From Misgurnus anguillicaudatus (Eukaryota; Chordata; Actinopteri; Cypriniformes; Cobitidae), in contig NC_073339.2 in NCBI RefSeq assembly GCF_027580225.2, forward strand, positions 42,897,501 to 42,961,500: a stretch of DNA of 64,000 nucleotides, in the 5' to 3' direction. This document shows positions 35,526 through 47,454 of the stretch, piece by piece; the first letter of the stretch is position 1; every line of letters begins with the position of its first letter. The translations under genes and the position numbers were made by a program. The notes under the pieces were generated by a model, which had not been told where the DNA came from, ran no database searches, and was given only the letters and a program-made list of their open reading frames with translations.

Positions 35526-35640
35526 TTATTATTTTATTTTATTTTATTTTATTTTATTTTATTTTATTTTATTTTATTTTATTTTATTTTATTTTATTTT
35601 ATTTTATTTTATTTTATTTTATTTTATTTTATTTTATTTT
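35526..35640. repeat. (ATTTT)n pentanucleotide microsatellite, about 22 units
   Basis: An almost uninterrupted run of TATTT/ATTTT units over about 115 bp, preceded by T- and A-rich sequence. An open frame through it is only the repeat translated. Confidence 0.97.
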
Positions 35641-35753
35641 AGTCGAGAGTTCTTACTCTTACTACTTTTCCCTTCTCTGTTTTCTTCATGTGAAGCTGCT
35701 TTGGTACAATGAACAATTGTTAAAAGCACTATAGAAATAAAATAGGCAAACCA

Positions 35754-36252
35754 AGTCTCACGAAATTACGTAAAAATTTTTATTATTTTTCATGATACTG
35801 TCATGAATTTCCGCCTTTTTATTCATGTACGTATCAGGAATTTCTGTTTATGTGTCATTGTCATGTATTACTTACTCAACTGCTTTTTCCTATTTTCAAA
35901 CAATTGTCGCTTTGGTTTAGGGTTAGATTTTGTGTTTGCGTTAGGATGTCACTTTAAGTATTGGTTTATACTATTTTTCAGATTAATTTTTTATATTTTC
36001 TGATTTTTAAACCATTGTCACCTGGTGTTAGGGTTAGAGTTGGGTTTGTATAAGGATATATTCCTTGTAAATCTAACCCTAAACTGAAGCGACAATGATA
36101 AGAAAATAGGACATATAAAAGTAACCAATACGTGACAATAACACGTAAACAGAAATTCGTGATAGATCACGAAAAAACAAGGAAATTCGTGACAGTATCA
36201 CGAAAAATAATAAAACATTTACGTGACAATAGGTACATAATTTTGTGAGACT
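35754..36252. mobile_element. fold-back element with AGTCTCACGAAATTACGT ends
   Basis: The right edge ends in AAATTTTGTGAGACT-like wording (inverse of AGTCTCACRAAATTAYGT). The arms also share TTTCATGATACTGTCATGAA, with its inverse near 36180, and TCAGTTTAGGGTTAGATTT-like core wording in inverse. The core is shared with 52223-52701. Confidence 0.75.
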
Positions 36253-36259
36253 GGGCTGA

Positions 36260-36985
36260 ATTGCCAGACCTCAAGGGGCTTATCTAATTATTTTACAATT
36301 ATTTGATGGTTTTGTAAACTTGGTTATGACAAGTAGAATAAAAACAAACAAATAGCGATGTACAACATTTACAAATATATTGTTACAATAATTATTTACT
36401 TAAGAAGATTTTAAGTAAAAAATCTTAATAATTTAATAGCACTAAATTTCACATTTAACATTTTCATCCGTTTAAAAGTTTTTAGTATTTATGTAATTAT
36501 TGTTATATATTATTAACTAGATCTTCATCTGGTAATTTTACTTTATCTGTCCATTTTGCATGATCTCTTAATATATTGTAGTGTTGTGTAAAGAATAATT
36601 GGAATAAACAAATAAAATTTATATTTTGTTAGTAAGTGTTTTATTTAGATTTTTTTTCATTCGTTTACATTTTATGATTTAATTGTAATTGATACATTTT
36701 TGTTCCAGGCTTGATTCTGATTTGCCAGTCGTGACATTTGCAGGTTTGTTACAACCGCTCAAACTAATAACACACGGTTTCTGCAAATTATTTTGACAGG
36801 TACAGTTTAATATTACAAAAAATTAAATATAAATATGTCTTTAAATAATATATATGACATTGTATTTAAAATGAGTAAACCAAATAGTGTGTTTGTGACA
36901 TTTGAACGTCTTGTCTTATCTTAAAAGAATATTAGGCCCACTGTTTAGTGTTTGTTTGTTTGTTTTAATTTGTTTTATAGTATAA
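36260..36985. other. AT-rich intron 2 sequence, nothing recognised
   Basis: No open frame, transposon edge or array. Confidence 0.5.
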
Positions 36986-36986
36986 A

Positions 36987-37076
36987 ACAAATTTTGTTTA
37001 CAAGAAGGTCAAAATGTAAAAAAGGTATAAAATGTATACCTTTTTTACATTTTGACATTCTTGTAAACAAAATTGT
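36987..37076. repeat. perfect-stem hairpin, about 41-bp arms
   Basis: Left arm ...GTTTACAAGAAGGTCAAAAT... and GTAAAAAAGGTAT, a 7-base loop, then ATACCTTTTTTAC and the inverse of the left arm. Only about two mismatches. The size is miRNA-precursor-like, but AT-rich flanks and the lack of a known seed favour a MITE relic. Confidence 0.8.
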
Positions 37077-37099
37077 TTGCTTCTTGTAAGTTATTTGTA

Positions 37100-39715
37100 A
37101 AACAAAATCGACAGTGGTTTGCCCTTTAAATGATGAACTTTTTACCATCAGAAAAATAGATTTTGAATCTCAATGGTATTATTTTTCTGGTAAAATATAG
37201 GTTAATAAAAAAAAATAAAACCGAAAGGTCTGCGTTCGTTAAAAATGAGCCATGTAATAAGTGGGATAATGTACAGGCACCCTTTAGTGTGATACAAGCT
37301 TTGTGTCGGGTCCTGATCACACTGTAGGGACTTATTTCTGCGATAACAACCTGCCTATTTTATTCTATTACTTTTTCTATTCTGTATATTCTATATGTGA
37401 CTTTATCAGCATTGTCACACTAAAAATACAATCGGATTTTAGATTCTATCAAAACTATCAGACACACAGAGACAAACCTCACATTCTGTACATACGTGAA
37501 TATAGCTGAATGACCTATTTTAGCTTACGAAGTTTAACTGTTTCTCACATTTTACCTACAGTAGGTAACATATTTTCAAAAGCCTGCAGCGCTCCTTTAA
37601 AACAGAGACAGAACAGTAAATAGAAACACTTCACCCAAACCACCACCACACTGCAATGACACAGTAGGTCAAAATCTCCCATCATCCACATCGCAAAACT
37701 TTTTCCCTCCAGATGCTTACGGCTTCAGTTGCGATAATGAAAAAAAAAAACAAGTCACATCACACCCACATCCCAAAAGCCCTTTCACACCCCACGTCCA
37801 TATTTCTCCTCCAGGCATCATTAGATATGTGTTTGTTTGTAATTTTTGCAGTTACTCAATGACATTCATGGCATAGGGGAAACAAACCCCGTCACCAGCT
37901 CTGAGTTTATTTATTCATCTTTACCCAAATCACGCTGACATCCCTGAGCAGCCTGCAAACAATCCTGCCAGCGTGAGTCACTCTCACAGTCTTAACACCT
38001 GGCAACCCGTTGGATGCGTTTACACGGGCATCTGTACATTAAACTGCGGGGAACAAACCAAACATTGTTATTCAGGGTCTTTGCCATACTATTCAGCAAT
38101 TGCATTTTTTATTTTTCCTTGCTTATGAGAAAGAGATATTTATGCAGAATTGTAAAATCAACATCATCTATCTTTTGTCTTCACCTAACTTTCCTCAAAA
38201 CAGCCTTTGACAATTTGCTTTTTGCAACCTACCACAGTACATGTCAGTCTTTTACTGGGCTTAAATGGTTTTACGATAATGTATTTTTTTATATCAATAA
38301 TAGACTTTGCAGTGTTTGCTGTAGAAAAAATACTGCACGAGTAAGAAAAATTGGGAAAATTGAGGTTGTACAATGGATATGATTTAAATTGGCGACTTAA
38401 GCGGTCAGCATTTGCTCTTCTTCTCATGAAAAGATGAAGCCTTATTCAGATAAATGGTGATCGTTCAATTATAATTCGCTTTTATAGTCATACCTTTAAT
38501 ATAATGGCAATCATGGGAATTCTGAGTGGCTGTAATTGCTCGGAGGAAATTATTTCACCTTTGAGACCCTGCCTCAGTGCAGTGTCCCATCTAATAAGAA
38601 ACAGCGGAGCTCCGAATGAGAAACAACAGTGGCTTTCTAAAATAGGACAGAAGTTATTACTAACTGCTGATACGTGATCAGTTTTCCCCTTTACTTTTAG
38701 AAAGGTTAAAATTAAGCACAACCAGGCCAGCGCTAACGCTCTCTGAGCTGGATCAAATTAAAGCTTATTTTATTTCTACATTAGCTTATGCCACTGTATT
38801 AAATTGATCAACAATAACTATTTCAAAATCTCACAGGCAGTTTCCCGAGACAGGACCTCATTGCATACAATATTGGCGCTGTCTGGAGCAAACCTACTGT
38901 ATACGGTACCTAAAAATGCTGTATAGGTAAGCCACTAACTACAATGTATGGCTCTACATCAGCTTCGTTCACAACCCTATGCATCACCAAGTATAAACAC
39001 TAACAGTAAGGGACAAGCTGTTGGACTGCGGTCGCCAGCAGCGTCTCAGACATCAGCTCACCTTAGCCGTACTCCCATCTGTTTACCCACTAATAAGGAG
39101 ACAACACCACACTGCTCCAGGGCATTGGACACCGAGCTCTCCATCGTGCATTGTGGCTCATTGCAACCCTATACAGTATATGTCCTGTGCGTTTTAACAA
39201 ACCGAAGAGTTTAACAAGCCCCGGACAGTGTTTGAATATTTGCTGTAGGATACACATCCTTAAAATGATATAAATATTACCCAGTCTTGCTCCCATTGTC
39301 GGCGGTATTTTCTCGAGTGTTGAGGCTGCTCCAGGTAAAATAAATAAATAATGGGAAAGTTATCATAATTTAATAGTAAATCCCAGACAGGCTGGCAATT
39401 CGGTTTCACATACTGTACAAGGCCGTGTTACTCTTATTTTCTTTCTGCTTAACATAACAGAGAATGAAACGATTCGATAAAATGATTTTGTTGAAAGTAT
39501 ATATCCGTTCGAAAGCAATTTATTATATTATGTGTGCACTTCAAAGGAAAGACAAGTGGAGGAAAATGACAAATTGATATGCTCATCTGTTGGTGAAACA
39601 TGGCGCTAGCAACACTAAGATCATGGGTTTAATTCCTTTAACTCCTCCTCAAAACACACTGGTGAGCACAAACCATGTCTTTATTGGCAAATGAACACAT
39701 GATAAATGTAGTCTA
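37100..39715. other. intron 2, mostly single-copy sequence
   Basis: No recognised exon or transposon. 37595-37990 and 38480-39200 have higher complexity than the surrounding AT-rich DNA. A short tRNA-like box B block lies at 39599-39645 (GGCGCTAGCAACACTAAGAT then GGGTTTAATTCC). Confidence 0.4.
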
Positions 39716-39720
39716 ACAAA

Positions 39721-40934
39721 GACGCTTTTCCATTGCATAGTACCCCACAGTTTGGTTTAGGTCAGGGGTGCGCTTCCCGAAAGCATCGTTAGCCAACTAC
39801 TATCGTAAGTTTCATAGGTACCGACAAAGTTCAACGATTTGGTGTTTCCCGAAACCATAGTTCAAACGAACATTCGCAAGTTGCATCGCAAACTTGTGTG
39901 GTTTGAACGGCATATTATCATATGTGGACTTACGTTGATCATGCTTTTGAACAAAATAGGCAAAAAACATGTAGTACAATGTATATCCATCATTCTAAAT
40001 ATATAAAAATTTTATTTTACGTCTTTAGGTTTGTAAATAGAATTAAAGCGCTGCATTTGAAACTGCGCATGTGCGCGGCCTATGAGTTTTAAGACCCTGG
40101 GGAATCCCTGGGAGGAGTGACGTAAGAGTGAACTTGCGCATTAATTAAATATCTTGAAAATAAACAACAGATAACTAAATCACGATAACAAAATCAGTCT
40201 TCCGATGCAATATATGTTATTTTACAGCAAAAATCTGACATTAAATCGATTTGCACAGATTAATTAGTACTTCACCTCCCACGTGACATCATCAACTATG
40301 TTGTTAAACCAACATGGTTCAAACGACGAATGTGCGACAAAGTTACTTTATGCTATCGGGAAACAGTCATGACAAGGTATTTTGTTTCTCCAACTATGCA
40401 TCGCACTATGTTGGTTCAGCAGCGAGTTACGCCATTGTTCGGGAAACACACCCCAGGTCAGTCAGCTCACCTCACTTTTAGCTTCGGAGTTGGAGGGATT
40501 ATAGGCGTGTCGTTATATTTGCGTGTTGTGAATGTGCCACCACAAACTGCAAGTCTGGGAAAAACTGGTATGGCATTCCTGATTCTCAACCTGTGGATGC
40601 TTTTCATTGCTAAAAGAGAGATTGGGAACTTACAGCAAAGCACAGATGACAACAGGTTTACCCGAGACAGCGCAAGCTAGCATGAAGGTAAAGCTAATCT
40701 TTTACACTATAGCGATGACGCTGGTAGTGATGATTCTCTCAGACCAATCAGTGATCTACAGTGTTTTCGTATCATGTTTTGGTATCAGCTCGGGTCGCTT
40801 GGAACCCCAACTGAGGTGGTACTAAAAAAAGTATTGTGTACTACGTACTGCACCCAGTGGAAAAGCCCCCAAAAGTAAGCTGACCTGACCCGACCCAAAC
40901 CAAACCATGGGGTACTATGCAATGGAAAAGCGCC
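39721..40934. mobile_element. DNA element with GCTTTTCCATTGCATAGTAC ends, outer layer
   Basis: GACGCTTTTCCATTGCATAG at the left is matched by CTATGCAATGGAAAAGCGCC at the right. Sub-terminal GGTTTAGGTCAGG and GACCTGACCCGACCC fit a fish hAT-like family. The interior includes ACCAATCAGTGATCTACAGT. It is opened by the element at 39765-40454. Confidence 0.8.
39765..40454. mobile_element. DNA element with GGGGTGYGYTTCCCGAA ends, nested
   Basis: Left GGGGTGCGCTTCCCGAAAG and right TTCGGGAAACACACCCC are inverted. The flanking 6-bp duplication AGGTCA lies at 39759-39764 and 40455-40460. 690 bp. The arms share GCATCGTTAGC/GCGTAAC-like and CGTTTGAACNNTG blocks. Confidence 0.85.
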
Positions 40935-40937
40935 AAG

Positions 40938-41250
40938 GATGTGTCAAAAATAGCTCCCTATACCCTTAAATAGTGCACTATTGGAGGAGACAGCCATTTG
41001 AAGTGGTGTCCGAAATGATAGTGGACATCATTCAATCCCATAATGCACCGCAAAAATGAGTGTACAACCGATGTATAGCTAGTCGCTATAACCTTTCACC
41101 ATGAGCCGTGTGCCAAATGAACTTCTGCATCCGCTGCTAGTGTCTGATTTCACTCACTCATTTTTATTCACTCATTTAAGTGGACAATTTAGTAAACTAA
41201 TGTAGAGAATAGAGAATGAGGGCATGGGGGGCTATTTCGGATACAGCCTG
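40938..41250. mobile_element. MITE with GTGTCNAAAATAGCTCCCTA edge
   Basis: Left TGTGTCAAAAATAGCTCCCT and right GGGGGGCTATTTCGGATACA are roughly inverse, and the interior has AAATAGTGCACTAT. About 310 bp, common in fish. Confidence 0.7.
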
Positions 41251-41516
41251 TTTTGCATGGATTGTTTATGTTTTCATAAGGGGATGCCATGTAAATTACC
41301 AATCTGGAAAAAATATAACAGATTTATAAGGTGGTGATTATGTATTTGTATCATGAATCAAACAAAATCTTACAATTCTTAGAAAAAAGCAAAAATGAAT
41401 CCCTAATCCAAAACCCAAAAACATCAATGGGATGAAAGCACATTCAAATGAATTAGCCAGCTTGGACAAAACGGCATGAAAAGAGATTTTGTTAATAACT
41501 GGGGAGCTTAGATGCA

Positions 41517-41935
41517 CACTGTAAAAAAAAGCCGTAGAAATTGCAGATGGGTTGCCGGTAACTTACCGTAGATTTAAATTTATGTTATTTACTGGCAACA
41601 TTTTGTTCAAAGTTAAATGAACATTCAACATTTACAAGTCTTTGTCTTTACAGAGTAAATCTAAAAAACAACATCAAGCAAAACATTCTGGGAAACAAAA
41701 TCTGAAGCAAAAAACAGAAAAAGGTTGATGATGATTTCTGGTTCCCAGAATGCTTTGCATGAAGCTGTTATTGTATAGTTTTATTCTGTAAAGATAAAGA
41801 GTTGTTAATATTTAAAATTTATTTAACTTTGAACAAACTCTACATAAATTTAAATCTACGGTAAATTACCGGCAACCCAGCTGCAATAACATTGTAATTT
41901 CTACAGATGTTTTTTTTTTACAGTGAAACCACTAA
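41517..41935. mobile_element. CACTGTAAAAA-ended fold-back MITE
   Basis: Left CACTGTAAAAAAAAGCCGTA and right TTTTTTTTTACAGTG. The arms share TTGCCGGTAACTTACCGTAG and its inverse near 41868, and AACATTTTGTTCAAAGTTAA and its inverse near 41828. 419 bp. A truncated relative is at 16221-16424. Confidence 0.85.
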
Positions 41936-41939
41936 ACAC

Positions 41940-42995
41940 CACCTCCGTCAAAAATGAGATAATAAACAAATATTCCTACTTTTGCTTTAAATTCACTTAA
42001 TCCTAGCCACAGGCCATTCAAAAATACAGGATTGTTGGCAGAATCCATTAGTTGTCTGATAAAAATGCTCATTTATAAAACATGTCAGATGCACACGCAG
42101 AGGGGTTTGCATCTGAGCTCTTCAATTTCACTTCAACCTAAATGTTGGTTCTTCTATGGCATTAGTATAAAACACTTTTAAGCATGTTCATTTTTAAAAG
42201 TGCATATTCAGTTCATGACCAAGCATCTGCAGCATCCAGCTTTTTAAATAACCTAATTTACGGCAAAGGAACAATGATGAACTACTTTTGGAGGATAATA
42301 GATGTTAATTTTCTAATGTAATTAACTGCACTCGTTCCAAACCAGAATGCAAAAACCTTTCATAAATATTCATGCAATGAGAGCACAACAACTCAAACAT
42401 GCTAATGCTTTCACAATGAGATGAGTACGTCTAGTTCTTCATTCGCTCCCTTTAAGTTTACATTAACACTAAAGCTATCTGCCTTTATGTTTCATAATGT
42501 AACAGTGCTGTTAGTTATTAACGTGATGAATATTTTCTATGCTTTTTTTATGCGCATTATTGTATATCACTGAACTCCTAGGATATTTTTATACTTAGAA
42601 GTAGATTTTTGTCTCTCTCACTCTCTTTATATGCACTTGTAAATGTACAATACTAGGCTCCACATAAAGGTCTATAGCAGTGGAGAATACACATATAAAT
42701 GTTTTAGAAATTTATTGCATGCATTTAAGACTATATAACATTTTCAGACTATATTACCATTTAAATAAAGGTAGGGATGAGAGAGTTTTTTTATTGGAAT
42801 TTGGATACGCCCATAAATGCAAGATAAGTGATCAACGTGTTCATTCAATTTCTTGTAAATCAAAAGATTACATTTTAAATCCATTTAGCTCAAAATGTCA
42901 GAGTACAAGTGTACATACAGTATATACTCTCATAACATTGACTTTGATGTCACAGGGTCTTAAAAGCAAAATTTGATCATTTGAGTTCAAATAAG
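41940..42995. other. AT-rich intron 2 sequence, nothing recognised
   Basis: Short open frames only; no transposon edge seen. Confidence 0.5.
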
Positions 42996-43903
42996 ACACA
43001 CTCTAAAAACCGTTGGGTTATTTTTTTTACCCAATAGGTGGGTTAAACATATTGGGTTGTTCTGTTGGGTTATTCCTAGCTTGTATTGGGTTATTTCCAT
43101 AACAACCCAGAGAGTTGGGTTAAATTCGGGCTCACGTCACGCATTTTGAATTTTAATGGTCAACAGGTGCCACTGCTGAGTGCGGACAGACACGAGAGGT
43201 ACGTTTTAAAATATATATCTCTGTGTAATGTTTTATTTGCTACAAAGTGTCTTTAAGCTCTATCACACAGTAAACTATCAGCCACGTTTAAATAAGTGTA
43301 CAAAAACGCTGTTGTCTAGTTTTTTGTCCGTTACACCTGTTCCATTCATTAACTGTTACCGATGCCAAACGCGTTTTTAAGCCATCATAAACGTAGAGAG
43401 ACATCGCAATTTATTTTAATACTAAACAGCACCAACAGCATGGTCCCTTACGAAAATGAATCATTTCTTCTTTTAGTAGTAACGTTAGTTTCATGACGTA
43501 TTGATTGCCATATTGCTTTAACCATGCTTTCTGTAACAGACAATGCTTTTTGGTTTAAAGTGTAGTAAAAACCGTTTTTGAACTTTTGTAAGGGATTCAA
43601 CCGGCTGTTTTTTGCTCCAAATATTTTTTTAGCCGGTCTGTGTTATAGACACAGAGCTGTAATATAAATGTGATTCTGAATGTAAATGTCTTAAGAAATG
43701 ACTCGATGGCATTTTTATTGTCGTCTTACTTCAGTATAATCCCTGATAAAGCGCTGTTTAATCATGCACGTCTGTTTACTGTAACCCCGGTAACGGTTGA
43801 ATTTGCAATTCAGCGCCATCTACTGTCAAAGTAGAGTATTTATACAGCGTGCCAGATGTGTTTGCTTTGAGATTTAATGAATTATTATTTTCTTTAAATG
43901 TAG

Positions 43904-44010
43904 ACATTCTTGGAGATGTTGTATTAAAAACCCTACAAAATGGCCAGCAAGATGATTCAGCCTTCCTACAGTACCAAGAGGCAAAGCAAACATTTATTAA
44001 TTTGCAACCT
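43904..44010 (+). other. exon-like coding block inside the CACT-ended element
   Basis: 107 bp between TTTCTTTAAATGTAG (good acceptor) and GTAAGTATC (good donor). One frame is open throughout and reads ILGDVVLKTLQNGQQDDSAF then LQYQEAKQTFINLQP; the other two frames are closed. A possible following exon starts at 44090 or 44095 (tandem acceptors) and soon ends in a stop, and a possible upstream donor (GAGAG then gtacgt) lies at about 43199. The protein family was not recognised. It could be a captured host exon or a relic of the element's own gene. Confidence 0.3.
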
Positions 44011-44356
44011 GTAAGTATCATTTATGACACTTCGTTTTTTTTATCCTGTTTATGTGTGCATATTTACATTGTGAAAATTCTGTCTTCAGGTCAGAAAACA
44101 AACATAATTCAGTATTTGGAGGAGGAGGTATGAAGAAGACCCCATGTCCTGTTATGGGATGAATTCGACTAATCACAAGCCTTTGTTATCGTGGGGAGGC
44201 ATGGCCCAGGAGCAAGACCAGCAGTTGACATGTGCTTTAATATTTTTTTTACATTTTATACAGAGTATCCCAAGCCTTTCACTACTGTTAACTAGTTTCT
44301 GTAACACACAATACATTTTGTACCAGGTGATGTTTCCTGAACACACTGTCAACTGC

Positions 44357-44680
44357 TTAAAGGGACAGTTCCCCCAAAAATGAAAATTGTCATAATTTTC
44401 TTCCTCTCCTGTTGTAGCAAACCTGTACACATTTTTTTGTTCTGATGACCACAAAGGAAGATGTTTTGAGTAATCTTTGAAACCAGACAGATCATGAGCC
44501 CCATTGACTGTCATAGTAGGAAAAAAGAATACTATGAAAATGAATGGGGCTCATGATCGGTTTGATTTCGAACATTCTTTGAAGTATACCTTTGTGGTTA
44601 TCAGAGTAAAGACTTATGTGCAGGTTTGTAGCAACATGAGAGGGAGAAAATGATGACAAAATGTGTGAACTTTGCTTTAA
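44357..44680. mobile_element. TTAAAGGGACAGTTC MITE, nested
   Basis: TTAAAGGGACAGTTCCCCCA with CAAAAATGAAAATTGTCAT at the left and GTGTGAACTTTGCTTTAA at the right. The internal arms ATGAGCCCCATTGACTGTCA and AATGGGGCTCATGATC are inverse. It belongs to the commonest fish MITE type (AAAGGGATAGTTCACCC). Confidence 0.85.
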
Positions 44681-44895
44681 AGCAGTTTTTAGTTGGATAA
44701 GATTGAGTAGATTTGTTTTGTTCTTATGTTTTTGTTTATTTATGTATGTATATATTTATGTATGTGTGTATGTATTTATGCTTCTATACATGTATGTATT
44801 TATACATTTAAATGCAAGTGCAAATGACTAAATGAAAATAAAGCATTACAAATGTATTTGTAAGTTTTGTATTATTTATTTATAAAGCAAATAAT

Positions 44896-44902
44896 AGTAA
44901 TA

Positions 44903-44941
<39 letters not shown>
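44896..44941. repeat. (AAT)n microsatellite
   Basis: About 15 AAT/ATA units. Confidence 0.95.
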
Positions 44942-44942
<1 letters not shown>

Positions 44943-45412
44943 GGGTTAAAACAGCATTGCAAAAATAACCCAACAAATTGGTTATTTCATAACCCAACTA
45001 ATTGGGTAAAACTTTCTACCCAATGCATTGGGTTAAAATAACCCAACAATGGGTCGGTGCTATAGTAACCCACCATTGGGTTATTTATTGGGTTATTTTT
45101 AACCCAACTGTTTTTAGTGAGCAGCGATGTAAGTGAGCCCAGAACTAGAAATTGAATAATGGCATAAAAAGTAGGATCAATTTTATTGAAGATTAAGCTC
45201 TCTGGATATAAAGCGCACACCTCTGAATATGGAGAACTGATCAGTACAATCACATCTTATATGAGCGAGTTTGATTAATGTCCGGTCTTATTGCTGCCTA
45301 CAATCTGTACAGAGAGTTAATTTGATGCCATGGGATTTTTAACTTAAGAAAAAGTGTCTCTTAGAGAAAAGGAGAAATGATCATTTAGGTCAACCCGAAA
45401 CAGTGATCAGCT

Positions 45413-47450
45413 CTTAATTCACCTTGACATCTGCCCAGCATTAGGTATTGATGTGAAAAAACGTTCTGATGTCAAAATCCAACGTTGGCCTGATGTCAAA
45501 ATCAGATGTTGATCCGATGTCAATACCCAAGTTGATCTAATGTCAAGACCCAATGTTGATCTGACGTCAGGATCCAACGTTGATCTGAATTCATAATCTT
45601 GTTTCCGTGGATATTAAATTGTCTTAATTCACCTTGAAATCTGCTCAAAATTGGGTATGAATGTCAAAATCCAATGTTGGCCTGAACATTAAAATCAGAC
45701 ATTGATCCGACGTCGAGTTCCAACGTTGAACCGACGTCAGTATCAAACGTTGATCCGACGTCAAAATCAACGTTGATCTGACGTCAAGACCCAATGTTGA
45801 TCTGACGTCAGGATCCAACGTTGATCTGAATTTAAAATCTTGTTTCTGTGGATATTAAATTGTCTTAATTCACCTTGAAATCTGCTCAAAATTGGGTATG
45901 AATGTCAAAATCCAATGTTGGCCTGATGTCAAAATCCAAAATTGGCCCGACGTTAAAATCAGACATTGATCCGACGTCAAGTTCCAACGTTGATCCGACG
46001 TCAGTATCAAACGTTGATCCGACGTCAAGACCCAATGTTGATCCGACGTCAAGACCCAACGTTGATCTGACGTCAGGATCCAACGTTGATCCAACGTCAG
46101 GATCTAACGTTGATCTGATGTCAGGATCCAACGTTGATCTGAATTCGAAATCTTGTTTCTGCGGATATTAAATTGTCTTAATTCACCTTGACATCTGCTC
46201 AAAATTGGGAATTGACGTCAAAATCCAACGTTGACCTGATGTCAAAATTCAACATTGGCTTGATGTTGAAATCAGACATTGATCCGAGGTCAGGATCCAA
46301 CGTTGGTCCGACCTCAGGATCCAACGTTGATCCGACGTCAAAATCAACGTTGATCTGACGTCAAGACCCAATGTTGATCTGACGTCAGGATCCAACGTTG
46401 ATCTGAATTTAAAATCTTGTTTCTGTGGATATTAAATTGTCTTAATTCACCTTGAAATCTGCTCAAAATTGGGTATGAATGTCAAAATCCAATGTTGGCC
46501 TGATGTCAAAATCCAAAATTGGCCCGACGTTAAAATCAGACATTGATCCGACGTCAAGTTCCAACGTTGATCCGACGTCAGTATCAAACGTTGATCCGAC
46601 GTCAAGACCCAATGTTGATCCGACGTCAAGACCCAACGTTGATCCGACGTCAGGATCCAACGTTGATCCAACGTCAGAATCTAACGTTGATCTGATGTCA
46701 GGATCCAACATTGATCTAAATTCAAAATCTTGTTTCTGCGGATATTAAATTTTCTTAATTCACCTTGACATCTGCTCAAAATTGGGAATTGACGTCAAAA
46801 TCCAACGTTGACCTGATGTCAAAATCCAACATTGGCCCGACGTCGAAATCAGACATTGATCCGAGGTCAGGATCCAACGTTGGTTCGACGTCAAGATCCA
46901 AATGTTGATCCGACGTCAAAATCAACGTTGATCTGACGTCAGGATCCAACGTTGATCTGAATTCAAAATCTTGTTTCTGCGATTATTAAATTGTCTTAAA
47001 TCACCTTGACATCTGCTCAAAATTGGGAATTGATGTCAAAATCTAAGTTGGCCTGATGTCAAAATCCAACATAGGCCCGGCGTCGAAATCAGACATTGAT
47101 CCGAGGTCAGGATCCAACGTTGGTCTGACTTCAAGATCCAACGTGGATCCAATGTCAAGATCAAACGTTGATCCTACGTCATGATCCAACGTTGATCTGA
47201 ATTCAATGAAATCCAACACAAATGGATACAGCAATCTGACAACATAAATGTTATTTTCCAGTATAAGACATTTATTATAAAATATTAGCTTACAACCTAA
47301 AGGATTTTTGCAGATATTAAATAGTCTTAATTCACCTTGACATCTCCCCAAAATTGGTTATTGACTTCAAAATTCAATGTTGGCCTGATGTCAAAATCCA
47401 ACATTGGCCCGACGTCGAAATCAGGCATTGATCTGAATAAATATCACCAA
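45413..47450. repeat. satellite-like array of GACGTC/AACGTT units with higher-order structure
   Basis: Short units such as CAACGTTGATCCGACGTCAG (about 24 bp) recur with small changes for 2 kb. They are punctuated by a longer spacer (GTTTCTGCGGATATTAAATT, then CTTAATTCACCTTGACATCT) about eight times, from 45413 to 47318. Spacings alternate at roughly 244, 311, 266, 312, 242 and 331 bp, so the period is a doublet; 45856-46432 and 46433-47009 are especially similar. Open frames on both strands (pseudo-repeats such as SNVDPTS) are translation of the array, not genes. Confidence 0.93.
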
Positions 47451-47454
47451 ATTA

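Larger units (their letters stand above)
42999..45119. mobile_element. CACT-ended DNA element with TTGGGTTA sub-terminal arrays, about 2.1 kb
   Basis: Left CACTCTAAAAACCGTTGGGTTA-type edge (42999) and right TAACCCAACTGTTTTTAGTG edge (to 45119) are inverse. Several copies of TTGGGTTA or TAACCCAA flank both ends (43012-43120 and 44968-45107). The interior, 43130-44350, is not repeat-like and includes the exon-like block at 43904-44010. A MITE (44357-44680) and an (AAT)n run (about 44896-44941) lie inside. No transposase recognised. Confidence 0.75.

Noticed and set aside
36017..36090. Interstitial telomere repeat (GTTAGGGTTAG, CTAACCCTAAAC)
   Set aside because: Only one or two units, and they are part of a shared MITE core also present at 52538.
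45870..46748. Repetitive open frames on both strands (DPTS/NVDP-like peptides)
   Set aside because: They are translations of the GACGTC/AACGTT array in several frames at once; a 24-bp unit keeps frames open by chance.
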